From: Aminobacter carboxidus
Lineage (GTDB): Bacteria > Pseudomonadota > Alphaproteobacteria > Rhizobiales > Rhizobiaceae
Length of the DNA: 64,000 bases
Direction of reading: 5' to 3'
Assembly: GCF_014863355.1 (NCBI RefSeq)
Contig: NZ_JACZEP010000004.1
Coordinates: 124,001-188,000 of the forward strand
Each line of letters opens with the position of its first letter. The first letter of the stretch is position 1. Below are positions 7,375 through 15,178 of this stretch, piece after piece. The notes under the pieces were generated by a model, which saw only the letters and a program-made list of their open reading frames with translations, did no database searches and was not told the origin of the DNA. Made by a program: the position numbers and the translations under genes.

Positions 7375-9024
7375 GTGATCGACCAACCTTTCAAGGCGGC
7401 GCTGGCCGCGCTTCGCAACCACCACGAGGACGCGCCGAAGAACTTGCGGGCGGCGTTCGCCTCCGACCCGAAGCGGTTCCAGCATTTTTCCGCCTCCGAT
7501 GATGACCTTTTGCTCGATTGGTCGAAATGCGCCGTCAACGCCGAGACCATGGCGCTGCTGGAGAAGCTGGCGCAGGCGGTCGATCTCGAAGGCAGGCGTG
7601 CGTCAATGTTTGCCGGTGCGCGTATCAACCTCACCGAGGACCGGGCGGTGCTGCACACGGCGCTGCGCAACCCGCGCGGCGAGCCGGTGATGCTGGACGG
7701 GCACGACGTGACGACTGACATTCATGCCGTGCTCGATGCCATGTCGGCCTTCGCCGACGACGTTCGCTCGGGCAAGGCCGCGGGCGCCACCGGCAAGAAG
7801 ATCACCGACATCGTCAATATCGGCATTGGCGGTTCCGACCTTGGCCCGGCCATGGCAACGCTGGCGCTGGCGCCCTATCACGACGGGCCGCGCGCGCATT
7901 TCGTCTCCAATATCGACGGCGCCCATATCCACGACACTCTGAAAGGCCTCGACGCAGGCACAACGCTGTTCATCATCGCGTCGAAGACCTTCACCACGGT
8001 CGAAACCATGACCAACGCCGCCACCGCGCGGCGCTGGGTCGAGGAGAAGCTCGGCCCCAAGGCGGTGGGCCATCACTTCGCCGCCGTGTCGACGGCCCTC
8101 GACAAGGTGGCCGCCTTCGGCATCGAGCCGTCACGTGTGTTCGGTTTCTGGGACTGGGTCGGCGGCCGCTACTCCTTGTGGTCGGCGATCGGCTTGCCGA
8201 TCATGATCGCCATCGGGCCGAAGGATTTCCGCGCGTTCCTGGCTGGCGCGCACGCCATGGACCGGCATTTCGCCACCGCACCGCTGCTCAAGAACATTCC
8301 TGTGCTGATGGGCCTCGTCGGCTTCTGGCACCGGGTGGTGTGCAACTATCCAGCCCGTGCCGTCATCCCCTACGACCAGCGCCTGTCGCGCCTGCCGGCC
8401 TATCTGCAGCAGCTCGACATGGAATCGAACGGCAAGAGCGTGACGATTTCGGGCGGCGGCGTGGTGACGCCGACGGGCCCGCTGGTGTGGGGCGAACCCG
8501 GCACCAACGGCCAGCACGCCTTCTTCCAACTGCTGCACCAGGGCACCGATTTCATTCCGGTCGAGTTCCTGGCGGCGGCCGAAGGCCATGAGCCCGACCT
8601 CAAGGAGCATCACGACCTGCTGCTCGCCAATTGCCTGGCACAGTCGGAAGCGCTGATGAAGGGCCGCACGCTCGAGGAAGCGCGGCGGCAGATGCTGACC
8701 AAGGGCATCAAATCCGAAGAGGTCGACAAGATCGCGCCGCACCGCGTCTTCTCGGGCAATCGCCCGTCGGTGACGCTGCTCTACCGCAAGCTCGACCCGC
8801 ACATGCTCGGCCGGCTGATCGCGCTCTATGAGCACCGCGTCTTCGTCGAGGCGCAGCTGTTTGGCATCAACGCCTTCGATCAATGGGGCGTGGAACTCGG
8901 CAAGGAACTTGCCACCGGGCTACTGCCTGTCGTGGATGGACGAGAAAATGCCGCGCGTCATGACTCCTCGACAGCCGGCCTCGTGGAGCATATCCACCGC
9001 CTCAGAGCGCCGCGCGAGCAGTAG
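7375..9024 (+). CDS. pgi: Glucose-6-phosphate isomerase
   Basis: Interconverts glucose-6-phosphate and fructose-6-phosphate in the cytoplasm. The 549-residue length is standard for the long bacterial form. Both family signatures are present: [14 protein letters not shown] in the middle and [16 protein letters not shown] near the C-terminus; GIGGSDLGP binds the sugar phosphate. The start is a GTG at 7375 with GGAG about eight bases before it. It is divergent from the MocR gene and followed after 67 bp by a HAD phosphatase in the same direction, which may be co-transcribed. Confidence 0.97.
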   Translation: MIDQPFKAALAALRNHHEDAPKNLRAAFASDPKRFQHFSASDDDLLLDWSKCAVNAETMALLEKLAQAVDLEGRRASMFAGARINLTEDRAVLHTALRNPRGEPVMLDGHDVTTDIHAVLDAMSAFADDVRSGKAAGATGKKITDIVNIGIGGSDLGPAMATLALAPYHDGPRAHFVSNIDGAHIHDTLKGLDAGTTLFIIASKTFTTVETMTNAATARRWVEEKLGPKAVGHHFAAVSTALDKVAAFGIEPSRVFGFWDWVGGRYSLWSAIGLPIMIAIGPKDFRAFLAGAHAMDRHFATAPLLKNIPVLMGLVGFWHRVVCNYPARAVIPYDQRLSRLPAYLQQLDMESNGKSVTISGGGVVTPTGPLVWGEPGTNGQHAFFQLLHQGTDFIPVEFLAAAEGHEPDLKEHHDLLLANCLAQSEALMKGRTLEEARRQMLTKGIKSEEVDKIAPHRVFSGNRPSVTLLYRKLDPHMLGRLIALYEHRVFVEAQLFGINAFDQWGVELGKELATGLLPVVDGRENAARHDSSTAGLVEHIHRLRAPREQ

Positions 9025-9091
9025 CTGCGAACGGCGCCGCTGGCATTGCACCTGCGCATCCGGCCTCCCGCCGGTGCGCAAGGTCGGAGGA

Positions 9092-9808
9092 GTGAGTGAT
9101 TTGCGGGGCATCAAGGGCATACTTTTCGACAAGGACGGAACCCTTGTCGATTTCCAGGCGACATGGTTCGCCATCGGCGAAATGATGGCGCTGAAGGCGG
9201 CGGACGGTGACAAGACGCGGGCGACCGCACTGATGGAAGCCGCTGGCTACGATTTCACCGCCCATTGTTTCAAGGCCGATTCGGTGTTTGCAGCCGGCAC
9301 CAACGCCGACATCGTCGATCTCTGGTATCCCGCAGCCAGCACCGCTGAGCGGGCGGCGATGGTCAGGCATTTCGACGAGGTGACGGCGGAGGAAGGTGCG
9401 GCCAAGGCCGTGGCCCTGCCCGGCAGCAAGGACGCGCTGGCAAGCCTGCACAGCGCCGGCTTCCGGCTCGGCGTCGCCACCAACGATTCGACCGGCGGTG
9501 CGGAAAAGACGCTGCTGTCGCTGGGCGTCGCCCAGATGTTCGACGCCGCCTATGGCTACGACGCGGTCGCCAACCCCAAGCCGGCGCCGGATGCGATCCA
9601 CGCCTTTTCCGACCTGACCGGCTTGAAGCCGTCGGAGATCGCGATGGTCGGCGACAACCGCCACGACCTCGAAATGGCAAAAGCCGGCGGCGCGCTGGCA
9701 ATCGCTGTGCTGTCGGGCACCGGCACGCGGGAATCGCTGACGCCGATGGCAGACGTTGTGCTCGATTCGATCGCCGATCTGCCAGCCTACCTAGCCGGCA
9801 AGGCCTGA
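9092..9808 (+). CDS. HAD-superfamily phosphatase (phosphoglycolate-phosphatase-like)
   Basis: A 238-residue HAD hydrolase. Motif I is FDKDGTLVDF with the two catalytic aspartates, motif II is ATNDSTG, motif III is the lysine in NPKPAPD and motif IV is MVGDNRHDLEMAKAGG. The cap sequence does not fix the substrate; phosphoglycolate or another small phosphate is plausible. The start is unclear: the GTG at 9092 gives VSDLRGIKG but lies one base from GGAGGA, while a TTG at 9101 has better spacing. It follows pgi and precedes a broken acetyltransferase gene. Confidence 0.87.
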   Translation: MSDLRGIKGILFDKDGTLVDFQATWFAIGEMMALKAADGDKTRATALMEAAGYDFTAHCFKADSVFAAGTNADIVDLWYPAASTAERAAMVRHFDEVTAEEGAAKAVALPGSKDALASLHSAGFRLGVATNDSTGGAEKTLLSLGVAQMFDAAYGYDAVANPKPAPDAIHAFSDLTGLKPSEIAMVGDNRHDLEMAKAGGALAIAVLSGTGTRESLTPMADVVLDSIADLPAYLAGKA

Positions 9809-9840
9809 CCGGCTCGCCCCACTCCACGCAAGAGACACCG

Positions 9841-10074
9841 ATGGCCGCAGAACTGACCATCCGCCGGGCGCACCGCGCGGACCTGCCCGAACTGGTGCAG
9901 CTCTACCGCCATCTGGTGCCTGACGAACCGGTCAGCACCGGACATGCGGAAGAAATCTGGGAACGGTTCTCGCACTCGAAGGACCCGGCAACGCTGGGAT
10001 TCTACCGCAGCGCGGGGTTCCAGACGACCAAAACCGGATTTGAGATGAGACGGCTGCCGGTGAGAGAAAGCTGA
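9841..10074 (+). pseudogene. GNAT acetyltransferase with internal deletion
   Basis: The 77-residue frame begins like a normal GNAT protein (LTIRRAHRADLPELVQLYRH) and ends like one (GFYRSAGFQTTKTGFEMRR, the beta6-alpha4 region), but the middle is missing. GNAT domains run about 140-150 residues. The absent part contains the acetyl-CoA pyrophosphate loop (Q/RxxGxG/A), so no transferase activity is expected. The junction lies near HSKDPATLGF. The reading frame is kept, so the product may still be made. A miniature inverted-repeat element starts 20 bp downstream. Confidence 0.75.
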
Positions 10075-10094
10075 GCCGGAAGACGCGTAGCGAT

Positions 10095-10258
10095 CCTTCC
10101 CACCCCCTCTGCCCTGCCGGAAATCTCCCCCGCAAGGGGGAGATCAGACGTCATAGCGACTTTCGCCAATCGCCAGCGTTGCAGGACTTGCTGTGGCGTC
10201 CGAGCTGCCGAGCTCCTCCCTTGCGGGGAGATGTCCGGGACAGAGAGGCGTGGGAAGG
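10095..10258. repeat. Miniature inverted-repeat element (rhizobial intergenic type)
   Basis: About 164 bp with long imperfect terminal inverted repeats. The left end (CCTTCCCACCCCCTCTG..., then a CTCCCCCGCAAGGGGGAG hairpin) is mirrored at the right end (CCTTGCGGGGAGA...CGTGGGAAGG). It contains no gene and lies between the GNAT remnant and the 3' end of mrp. The same end motif CCTCTGtCCTGCCGGA recurs at 41628-41670. Confidence 0.75.
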
Positions 10259-10298
10259 AATGAAACTAGGCCTCACGAACCTTCCAACCCCGAAGCCT

Positions 10299-11468
10299 CT
10301 ACTCGAACACGATCGTCGGCGTTGCCGCTTCGGCGGCGCCCTTTTCTTCCTGCAGTCGCTCCCAGACCTTGGTCGCGATGTCACGATAGATTTTGGCTTC
10401 AGCCCCCTCCGGTTTCGATACCGTCACCGGCGTGCCGGCATCGGAGCTTTCGCGGATGCCCATTTCCAGCGGCACTTCACCGAGGAAGGTGACGCCGAGG
10501 CGCTCGGCTTCCTTGCGCGCGCCGCCATGGCCAAAGATGTCGTAGCGCGTGCCGGTATCCGGGGCGATGAAGTAGCTCATGTTCTCGACAATGCCGAGCA
10601 GCGGCACGTCGACCTTCTTAAACATGTTCAAGCCCTTGCGGGCGTCGATCAAGGCCAGGTCCTGCGGTGTCGAGACGATGACCGCACCTGCCAGCGGCAC
10701 CTGCTGGGCCATGGTCAGCTGAGCGTCGCCGGTACCTGGGGGCATGTCGACGACGAGCACGTCGAGCGGACCCCATTCGACCTCGCGCAGCATCTGGGTC
10801 AGCGCCGACATGACCATCGGGCCGCGCCAGATCATCGGCGTTTCCTCGTCGACGAGGAAGCCCATCGACATGACCTTGAGGCCGTAGTTCTGCATCGGCT
10901 TGAGGATCTTGCCGTCGACAGTTTCCGGGCGGCCATGGATGCCAAGAAGCTTGGGCATCGAGGGGCCATAGATGTCAGCGTCGAGCACGCCGACCTTGAG
11001 GCCGTTGGCGGCGAGGCCGAGCGCGATGTTGACCGCAGTCGTCGACTTGCCGACGCCGCCCTTGCCTGAGGCGACCGCGATGATCGAGGCGATGCCGGGC
11101 ACACCGCGCTTACCCTGCGACTGCGAGGCTGGCGCGTGCTGGGCGGGACGCGCAGCCGGAGCTGGTGCTGGACGCGGTGCTGCGGGCTTTGCCGGCACCG
11201 GCGCTTCCATGCCGCCGCCCTTCTTCTCCGCGGTCAGGGCCACGACGGCGCCGTTGACGCCGGGGATTGCCTTGACGACGCGTTCGGCTGCGGCCCGCAG
11301 CGGCTCCATCTCCTGGGCGCGCGCGGCCGGAACGGTGATCGAGAAGAACACCTTGCCGTCGGCAATGAAGATATCGGAGACCAATCCGAGATCGACGATG
11401 TTGCCTGAGAAATCCGGGCCGTTGACCGTCTTGAGACGATCCACAACGATTTCCTTGGTGACTGTCAT
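10299..11468 (-). CDS. mrp: Mrp/ApbC-type P-loop ATPase (cysteine-free)
   Basis: A 389-residue Mrp/NBP35-family ATPase, normally an iron-sulfur cluster carrier in the cytoplasm. An N-terminal MIP18-like (DUF59) domain spans about residues 1-80. A Pro/Ala-rich linker reaches residue 120. The ATPase follows, with deviant Walker A GKGGVGKST at 135-143, DMPPGTGD and ENMSYF. The family's C-terminal CPxC cluster ligands are absent: the segment reads MSYFIAPDTG at 297-306, and no cysteine occurs anywhere in the protein. The start ATG 11468 gives a natural MTVTKEIVVDRLK N-terminus. It is convergent with the repeat and the GNAT remnant. Confidence 0.93.
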   Translation of the reverse strand: MTVTKEIVVDRLKTVNGPDFSGNIVDLGLVSDIFIADGKVFFSITVPAARAQEMEPLRAAAERVVKAIPGVNGAVVALTAEKKGGGMEAPVPAKPAAPRPAPAPAARPAQHAPASQSQGKRGVPGIASIIAVASGKGGVGKSTTAVNIALGLAANGLKVGVLDADIYGPSMPKLLGIHGRPETVDGKILKPMQNYGLKVMSMGFLVDEETPMIWRGPMVMSALTQMLREVEWGPLDVLVVDMPPGTGDAQLTMAQQVPLAGAVIVSTPQDLALIDARKGLNMFKKVDVPLLGIVENMSYFIAPDTGTRYDIFGHGGARKEAERLGVTFLGEVPLEMGIRESSDAGTPVTVSKPEGAEAKIYRDIATKVWERLQEEKGAAEAATPTIVFE

Positions 11469-11678
11469 GTGTCGAACCTGCTGCTACATGTTGCACGTCA
11501 GATAATGCAGTTTGCCGCAAGAACCAAGCTACCCGAAATGGCAGTGATCTTCGCCCTGTGGGCGATCCAGCCGATCACGTCCTGTTTTCGCGGCAAAAGA
11601 AATTTTCGACCCCATGTAGGATCGGCACCGTCTGCACCGTCCTTGGGGCATAGAAGCGCAATCATCTGGAGAGCAGCG

Positions 11679-12092
11679 ATGAAAATCGTCAATTATCTCT
11701 TCTTCAACGGAAACTGCCGCGAAGCTTTCGAGTTCTATGCCAAAGTATTCGATGGCGAAATCGTCGGCATGCTTACTCACCGTGAAACGCCAGCCAGCAA
11801 GGACGTCTCCGAGGAATGGCAGGACAAGATCATCAATGCCCAGCTCGTCATCGGCGACCAGTCGATTATGGCCTCGGATTCACCACCGCAGTACCGGACG
11901 GAAATGTCGGGATTTTCGGTGTCGGTCGATATTGACGATCTGGCCAGGGCCGAACGCATTTTTGCGGCACTTGCCGATGGCGGCACCATCAACATGCCTT
12001 TCAGCCCGACCTTCTGGGCCAAGGGTTTCGGCATGGTGAAAGACACGTTCGGCACGCCGTGGATGATCAGCAGCGGCAACGCCGGCGAATAG
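11679..12092 (+). CDS. PhnB-like VOC-family protein
   Basis: A 137-residue glyoxalase/bleomycin-resistance-fold protein of the PhnB (3-demethylubiquinone methyltransferase-like) group: MKIVNYLFFNGNCREAFEFY at the start, SIMASDSPPQ, GFSVSVDIDD, and WAKGFGMVKDTFGTPWMI at the end. Its role is unknown. Start ATG 11679 is supported by GGAGAG six bases upstream; the longer open frame to 11469 is non-coding. It leads a run of three same-strand genes (VOC, DoxX-like, SRPBCC) spaced 25-30 bp apart, a likely operon. Confidence 0.88.
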   Translation: MKIVNYLFFNGNCREAFEFYAKVFDGEIVGMLTHRETPASKDVSEEWQDKIINAQLVIGDQSIMASDSPPQYRTEMSGFSVSVDIDDLARAERIFAALADGGTINMPFSPTFWAKGFGMVKDTFGTPWMISSGNAGE

Positions 12093-12120
12093 ACAGCACA
12101 AGCGAATTTACGAGGAAAGC

Positions 12121-12531
12121 ATGACGCATTCAGCCATTGAAACTCCTGCAATCTCGAACCCGGCACTGTGGACCGGCCGCGTGTTGAGCGGCGCCCTGAT
12201 CGCGTTCCTGGTCTTTGACGCGGTGATCAAGCTCGTGCCGCTGCAGGTGGTGATCGACACCACCGCCGCACTTGGCTTTCCGCCCGAACTGGCCCGGACG
12301 CTCGGCGTGCTGACGCTCGTGTGCACCGTACTCTATGCTTGGCCGCGGACGGCGATCCTCGGCGCGATCCTGCTGACCGGCTATCTCGGCGGCGCGATCG
12401 CCATCCACCTGCGCATCGGCAACCCGCTGTTTTCGCACACCTTGTTCGGCGTCTATCTCGGCCTGATGGCCTGGGGCGGGCTTTATCTGCGCGATCCGCG
12501 TCTGCGGGCGCTGATCCCGTTTAGCCGCTGA
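12121..12531 (+). CDS. DoxX-like integral membrane protein
   Basis: A 136-residue protein with four predicted membrane helices (about residues 20-38, 60-76, 80-96 and 106-122) and the DoxX-type TGYLGGAIAIHLRIGNPLF. DoxX-like proteins are small inner-membrane proteins of unclear function. The GAGGAAAGC before ATG 12121 is a good ribosome site. It sits in the VOC-DoxX-SRPBCC run, which often travels together in rhizobia. Confidence 0.85.
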   Translation: MTHSAIETPAISNPALWTGRVLSGALIAFLVFDAVIKLVPLQVVIDTTAALGFPPELARTLGVLTLVCTVLYAWPRTAILGAILLTGYLGGAIAIHLRIGNPLFSHTLFGVYLGLMAWGGLYLRDPRLRALIPFSR

Positions 12532-12556
12532 TCAAGCCACATCCAAGGAAACGACA

Positions 12557-13108
12557 ATGCAGATCCTCGTCATCATCCTCGCACTGGCCGTGCTTGCGAT
12601 TCTCGTGATCCTGGCCATCGCGGCCACCAAGCCCGCCACCTTCACCATCCAGCGCACAACCGACATCGATGCCGCGCCGGACGCCATCTTTCCGCTGATC
12701 AACGACTTCCACAACTGGCGCGACTGGTCGCCGTGGGAAGCGCTCGACCCCGACCTCAAGCGCAAGATGAGCGGCGCGGAGTCCGGCCGGGGCGCTGTCT
12801 ACGAATGGGAAGGCAACAAGAAGGTCGGCAGCGGCCGGATGGAGATCACCGAAGCTGCGGCACCGAACAAGGTGGCCATCAAGCTCGACTTCCTGAAGCC
12901 GTTCGAAGCGCACAATGTGGCTCGCTTCACCATCGAGCCGCAGGGCACAAAAACGCGTCTGAACTGGGCAATGACCGGTCCGTCGCCGTTCATGTCCAAG
13001 GTGATGCAGGTGTTCATGAACTTCGACAAGATGGTCGGCAAGGACTTCGAAAAGGGCCTCGCCAGCATCAAGGCAATCGCCGAACGCAAGCGCCTTGCCG
13101 GCTCGTGA
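12557..13108 (+). CDS. Membrane-anchored SRPBCC (polyketide-cyclase-like) protein
   Basis: A 183-residue protein with one N-terminal hydrophobic helix (residues 2-24) followed by an SRPBCC ligand-binding domain recognised from RTTDIDAAPDAIFPLINDFH, WRDWSPWEALDPDLKRKMSG and the C-terminal GKDFEKGLASIKAIAE. The domain would face the periplasm. The ligand is unknown. It is the third gene of the VOC-DoxX-SRPBCC run, 25 bp after the DoxX stop, with AAGGAAACG before the ATG. Confidence 0.88.
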   Translation: MQILVIILALAVLAILVILAIAATKPATFTIQRTTDIDAAPDAIFPLINDFHNWRDWSPWEALDPDLKRKMSGAESGRGAVYEWEGNKKVGSGRMEITEAAAPNKVAIKLDFLKPFEAHNVARFTIEPQGTKTRLNWAMTGPSPFMSKVMQVFMNFDKMVGKDFEKGLASIKAIAERKRLAGS

Positions 13109-13216
13109 AAAGGCTGACCTGACGTAGCAAGACCTGTCGCCCCGCTGGGGCGGCACTATCTTCACCTCAATACCTGGCTTCATCCGAATGTGGGGGCAAA
13201 CACAGAGGAGACTGAC

Positions 13217-13594
13217 ATGCTTGGTCAAATCAATGCCGTTGCCAATCTCGCCGTCAAGGATCTCGGACGCGCCAAGACCTTCTACGAGCGCACGCTCGGC
13301 CTCAAGGAGGTCGACCATATGGACGAGGACGTGTCGGTGCTGAAGAGCGGCGACACCGTGATCAACGTCTACCGCTCGGAATATGCCGGGACCAACAAGG
13401 CGACAGCAGTCACCTGGGCCGTTGGCGGCAAGATCGACAGGCTGGTCGAGGAGTTGAGGGCGAAAGGCGTGACATTCGAGCACTACGACATGCCCGATGT
13501 CAGGCTCGAAGGCGACGTCCATGTATTCGGCGACCTCAGGGTCGCCTGGTTCAAGGATCCCGACGGCAACATCCTCAACCTGATCAACCAATGA
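13217..13594 (+). CDS. VOC-family (glyoxalase-like) protein
   Basis: A 125-residue single-domain VOC protein: VANLAVKDLGRAKTFYERTL at the N-terminus and WFKDPDGNILNLINQ at the C-terminus, which supplies a typical terminal metal-ligand position. It may bind or transform a small metabolite. Start ATG 13217 is chosen because AGGAG lies seven bases upstream; an upstream ATG at 13190 lacks such a site. It is separated by 108 bp from the SRPBCC gene and followed by the LysR gene. Confidence 0.87.
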   Translation: MLGQINAVANLAVKDLGRAKTFYERTLGLKEVDHMDEDVSVLKSGDTVINVYRSEYAGTNKATAVTWAVGGKIDRLVEELRAKGVTFEHYDMPDVRLEGDVHVFGDLRVAWFKDPDGNILNLINQ

Positions 13595-13657
13595 TTTTGA
13601 TACGGTAGTCCCTTGTGAAGACTGGCTAATCCGGCCGGCGCCGGATAGCCTTCGGGC

Positions 13658-14557
13658 ATGATCGACAAGCTTGAGTTCTTCATCGCACTCGCAAGAGAGC
13701 AACATTTCGGACGCGCCGCCGAGGAATGCGGCGTCACCCAGCCGACGCTGTCCGCCGGCATCAAGCAGCTCGAGGACATCCTCGGCGTGATGCTGGTGCA
13801 GCGCGGCTCGCGCTTCCAAGGCCTGACGCCAGAGGGGCGCCAGGTGCTGGACTGGGCACGGCGCATCGTTGGCGACACCCGGGCCATGCGCGAGGAAATG
13901 CGCGCCGCCCGCCACGGTCTTTCCGGGCGTATCCGCATCGCAGCCATCCCGACAGCGCTTGCGATGGTGCCTAGGCTGACGACTCCGTTCCGCGAAAAAC
14001 ATCCCGGCGTCACCTTCTCGATCCTGTCGCGCACCTCGATCGAGGTTTTGTCGCTGCTCGGCAATTTCGAGATCGACGCGGGAATCACCTATCTCGACAA
14101 CGAGCCGCTCGGCCGGGTGACCAGCGTGCCGCTTTATGCCGAGCGCTACCAGCTGATCACGGCGGTGGGCAACGAATATTCCGATCGCGACAAGGTGACG
14201 TGGGAAGAGGTGAGCACGCTGCCGCTGTGCCTTTTGACCCCCGACATGCAGAACCGCCGCATCATCGACCAGCATCTCGCCGACGCCGGCGTTCAGGTGC
14301 GGCCGACACTCGAATCGAACTCGATGATCGTGCTGTTTTCACACATCAGGACCGGCAAATGGTCGTCGATCATGCCGCTCAACCTGGCGGAAACGTTCGG
14401 TTTTGCCGAACCGATCAGGGCTATTCCTATCGTCGAACCGGATGCCAGCCACACCGTCGGGCTGGTCGTGGCGCGGCGTGACCCCAACACCACGCTGGTG
14501 CAGGCGCTGCTTGACGAAGCCATGACGCTGGCAGGCGATTTCCGTCGCAAGGCGTGA
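13658..14557 (+). CDS. fdsR: LysR-family regulator next to formate dehydrogenase (FdsR-like)
   Basis: A 299-residue LysR-type regulator. The N-terminal winged helix (LARE-QHFGRAAEECGVTQP, TLSAGIKQLEDILGVMLVQR) is followed by a periplasmic-binding-protein-like effector domain (GRIRIAAIPTALAMVPRLTT onward). It ends 142 bp before fdsG on the same strand. In other bacteria a LysR gene beside fds operons (FdsR) controls them in response to formate, and the same role is inferred here. A T-N11-A box in the gap supports this. The gene symbol rests on context. Confidence 0.85.
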   Translation: MIDKLEFFIALAREQHFGRAAEECGVTQPTLSAGIKQLEDILGVMLVQRGSRFQGLTPEGRQVLDWARRIVGDTRAMREEMRAARHGLSGRIRIAAIPTALAMVPRLTTPFREKHPGVTFSILSRTSIEVLSLLGNFEIDAGITYLDNEPLGRVTSVPLYAERYQLITAVGNEYSDRDKVTWEEVSTLPLCLLTPDMQNRRIIDQHLADAGVQVRPTLESNSMIVLFSHIRTGKWSSIMPLNLAETFGFAEPIRAIPIVEPDASHTVGLVVARRDPNTTLVQALLDEAMTLAGDFRRKA

Positions 14558-14585
14558 GCTATGATGCCCCTGCTTTCGTCCACTC

Positions 14586-14602
14586 GATAGAAAATTTTTA
14601 TC
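14586..14602. promoter_or_regulatory. LysR-type box in fds promoter region
   Basis: GATA-N9-TATC, centred on an AT-rich GAAAATTTT, contains the T-N11-A pattern of LysR binding sites. It lies 97 bp upstream of the fdsG start, a usual distance for an activator site. Use by the adjacent regulator is inferred. Confidence 0.5.
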
Positions 14603-14698
14603 ATGTGACGAAACAGCTTTATTGATTCCGGCCCCAAAGATCGGGTTCAATAGGGATATAGCGCCCAAGTCAGGCGCCAGTGTCAGGGAGGGCGCTGC

Positions 14699-15178
14699 GT
14701 GGTCATGCAGCCAGCAAGTACCGAACTCGCCCAGCGAACCGCTGCGGTGATCAGCGAATTGAAGAGCCTCGAGGGTCCGCTGATCCCGATCCTTCATGGC
14801 GTCCAGGAGGAGTTTGGCTACGTTCCGCAGGAAACGCTGCCGATCATCGCCGAAGCGCTGAACCTGTCGCGCGCCGAAGTGCACGGCGTCTTCACCTTCT
14901 ACCACGATTTCCGCCATCACCCGGCCGGCCGGCACGTGCTCAAGGTCTGCCAGGCCGAGGCCTGCCAGTCGATGGGCAGCGATGCGATCGCCGCCCAGAT
15001 CAAGCAGAAGTTCGGCATCGGCTTCCACGAGACCAGCAAGGATGGCGCAGTCACGCTGGAGCCGATCTACTGCCTCGGCCTGTGCGCCTGCGCGCCCGCC
15101 GCGATGCTCGACGGCGAAGTGATCGGCCGGCTCGACGCCGACAAGATCGATGAAATCGCCGAGGAGATCCGCTCATGA
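14699..15178 (+). CDS. fdsG: NAD-dependent formate dehydrogenase gamma subunit
   Basis: A 159-residue NuoE-like 24-kDa subunit carrying one [2Fe-2S] cluster. The ligands are visible as the cysteine pair in KVCQAEACQSMGS and CLGLCACAP. In the cytosolic FdsGBA complex it takes electrons on their way to the FMN/NAD site. GTG at 14699 is the preferred start because GGAGGG lies six bases upstream, while the ATG at 14705 is too far from it. The stop overlaps the fdsB start by 4 bp (ATGA), indicating translational coupling. Confidence 0.95.
   Translation: MVMQPASTELAQRTAAVISELKSLEGPLIPILHGVQEEFGYVPQETLPIIAEALNLSRAEVHGVFTFYHDFRHHPAGRHVLKVCQAEACQSMGSDAIAAQIKQKFGIGFHETSKDGAVTLEPIYCLGLCACAPAAMLDGEVIGRLDADKIDEIAEEIRS

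Noticed and set aside
10095-10258. CRISPR array or insertion sequence
   Set aside because: There are only two inverted end copies, no regularly spaced direct repeats and no transposase frame.
12521-14275. 584-codon minus-strand open frame across the SRPBCC, VOC and LysR genes
   Set aside because: It is a shadow of three well-supported plus-strand genes in high-GC DNA; its product is His/Arg/Asp-rich without family features.
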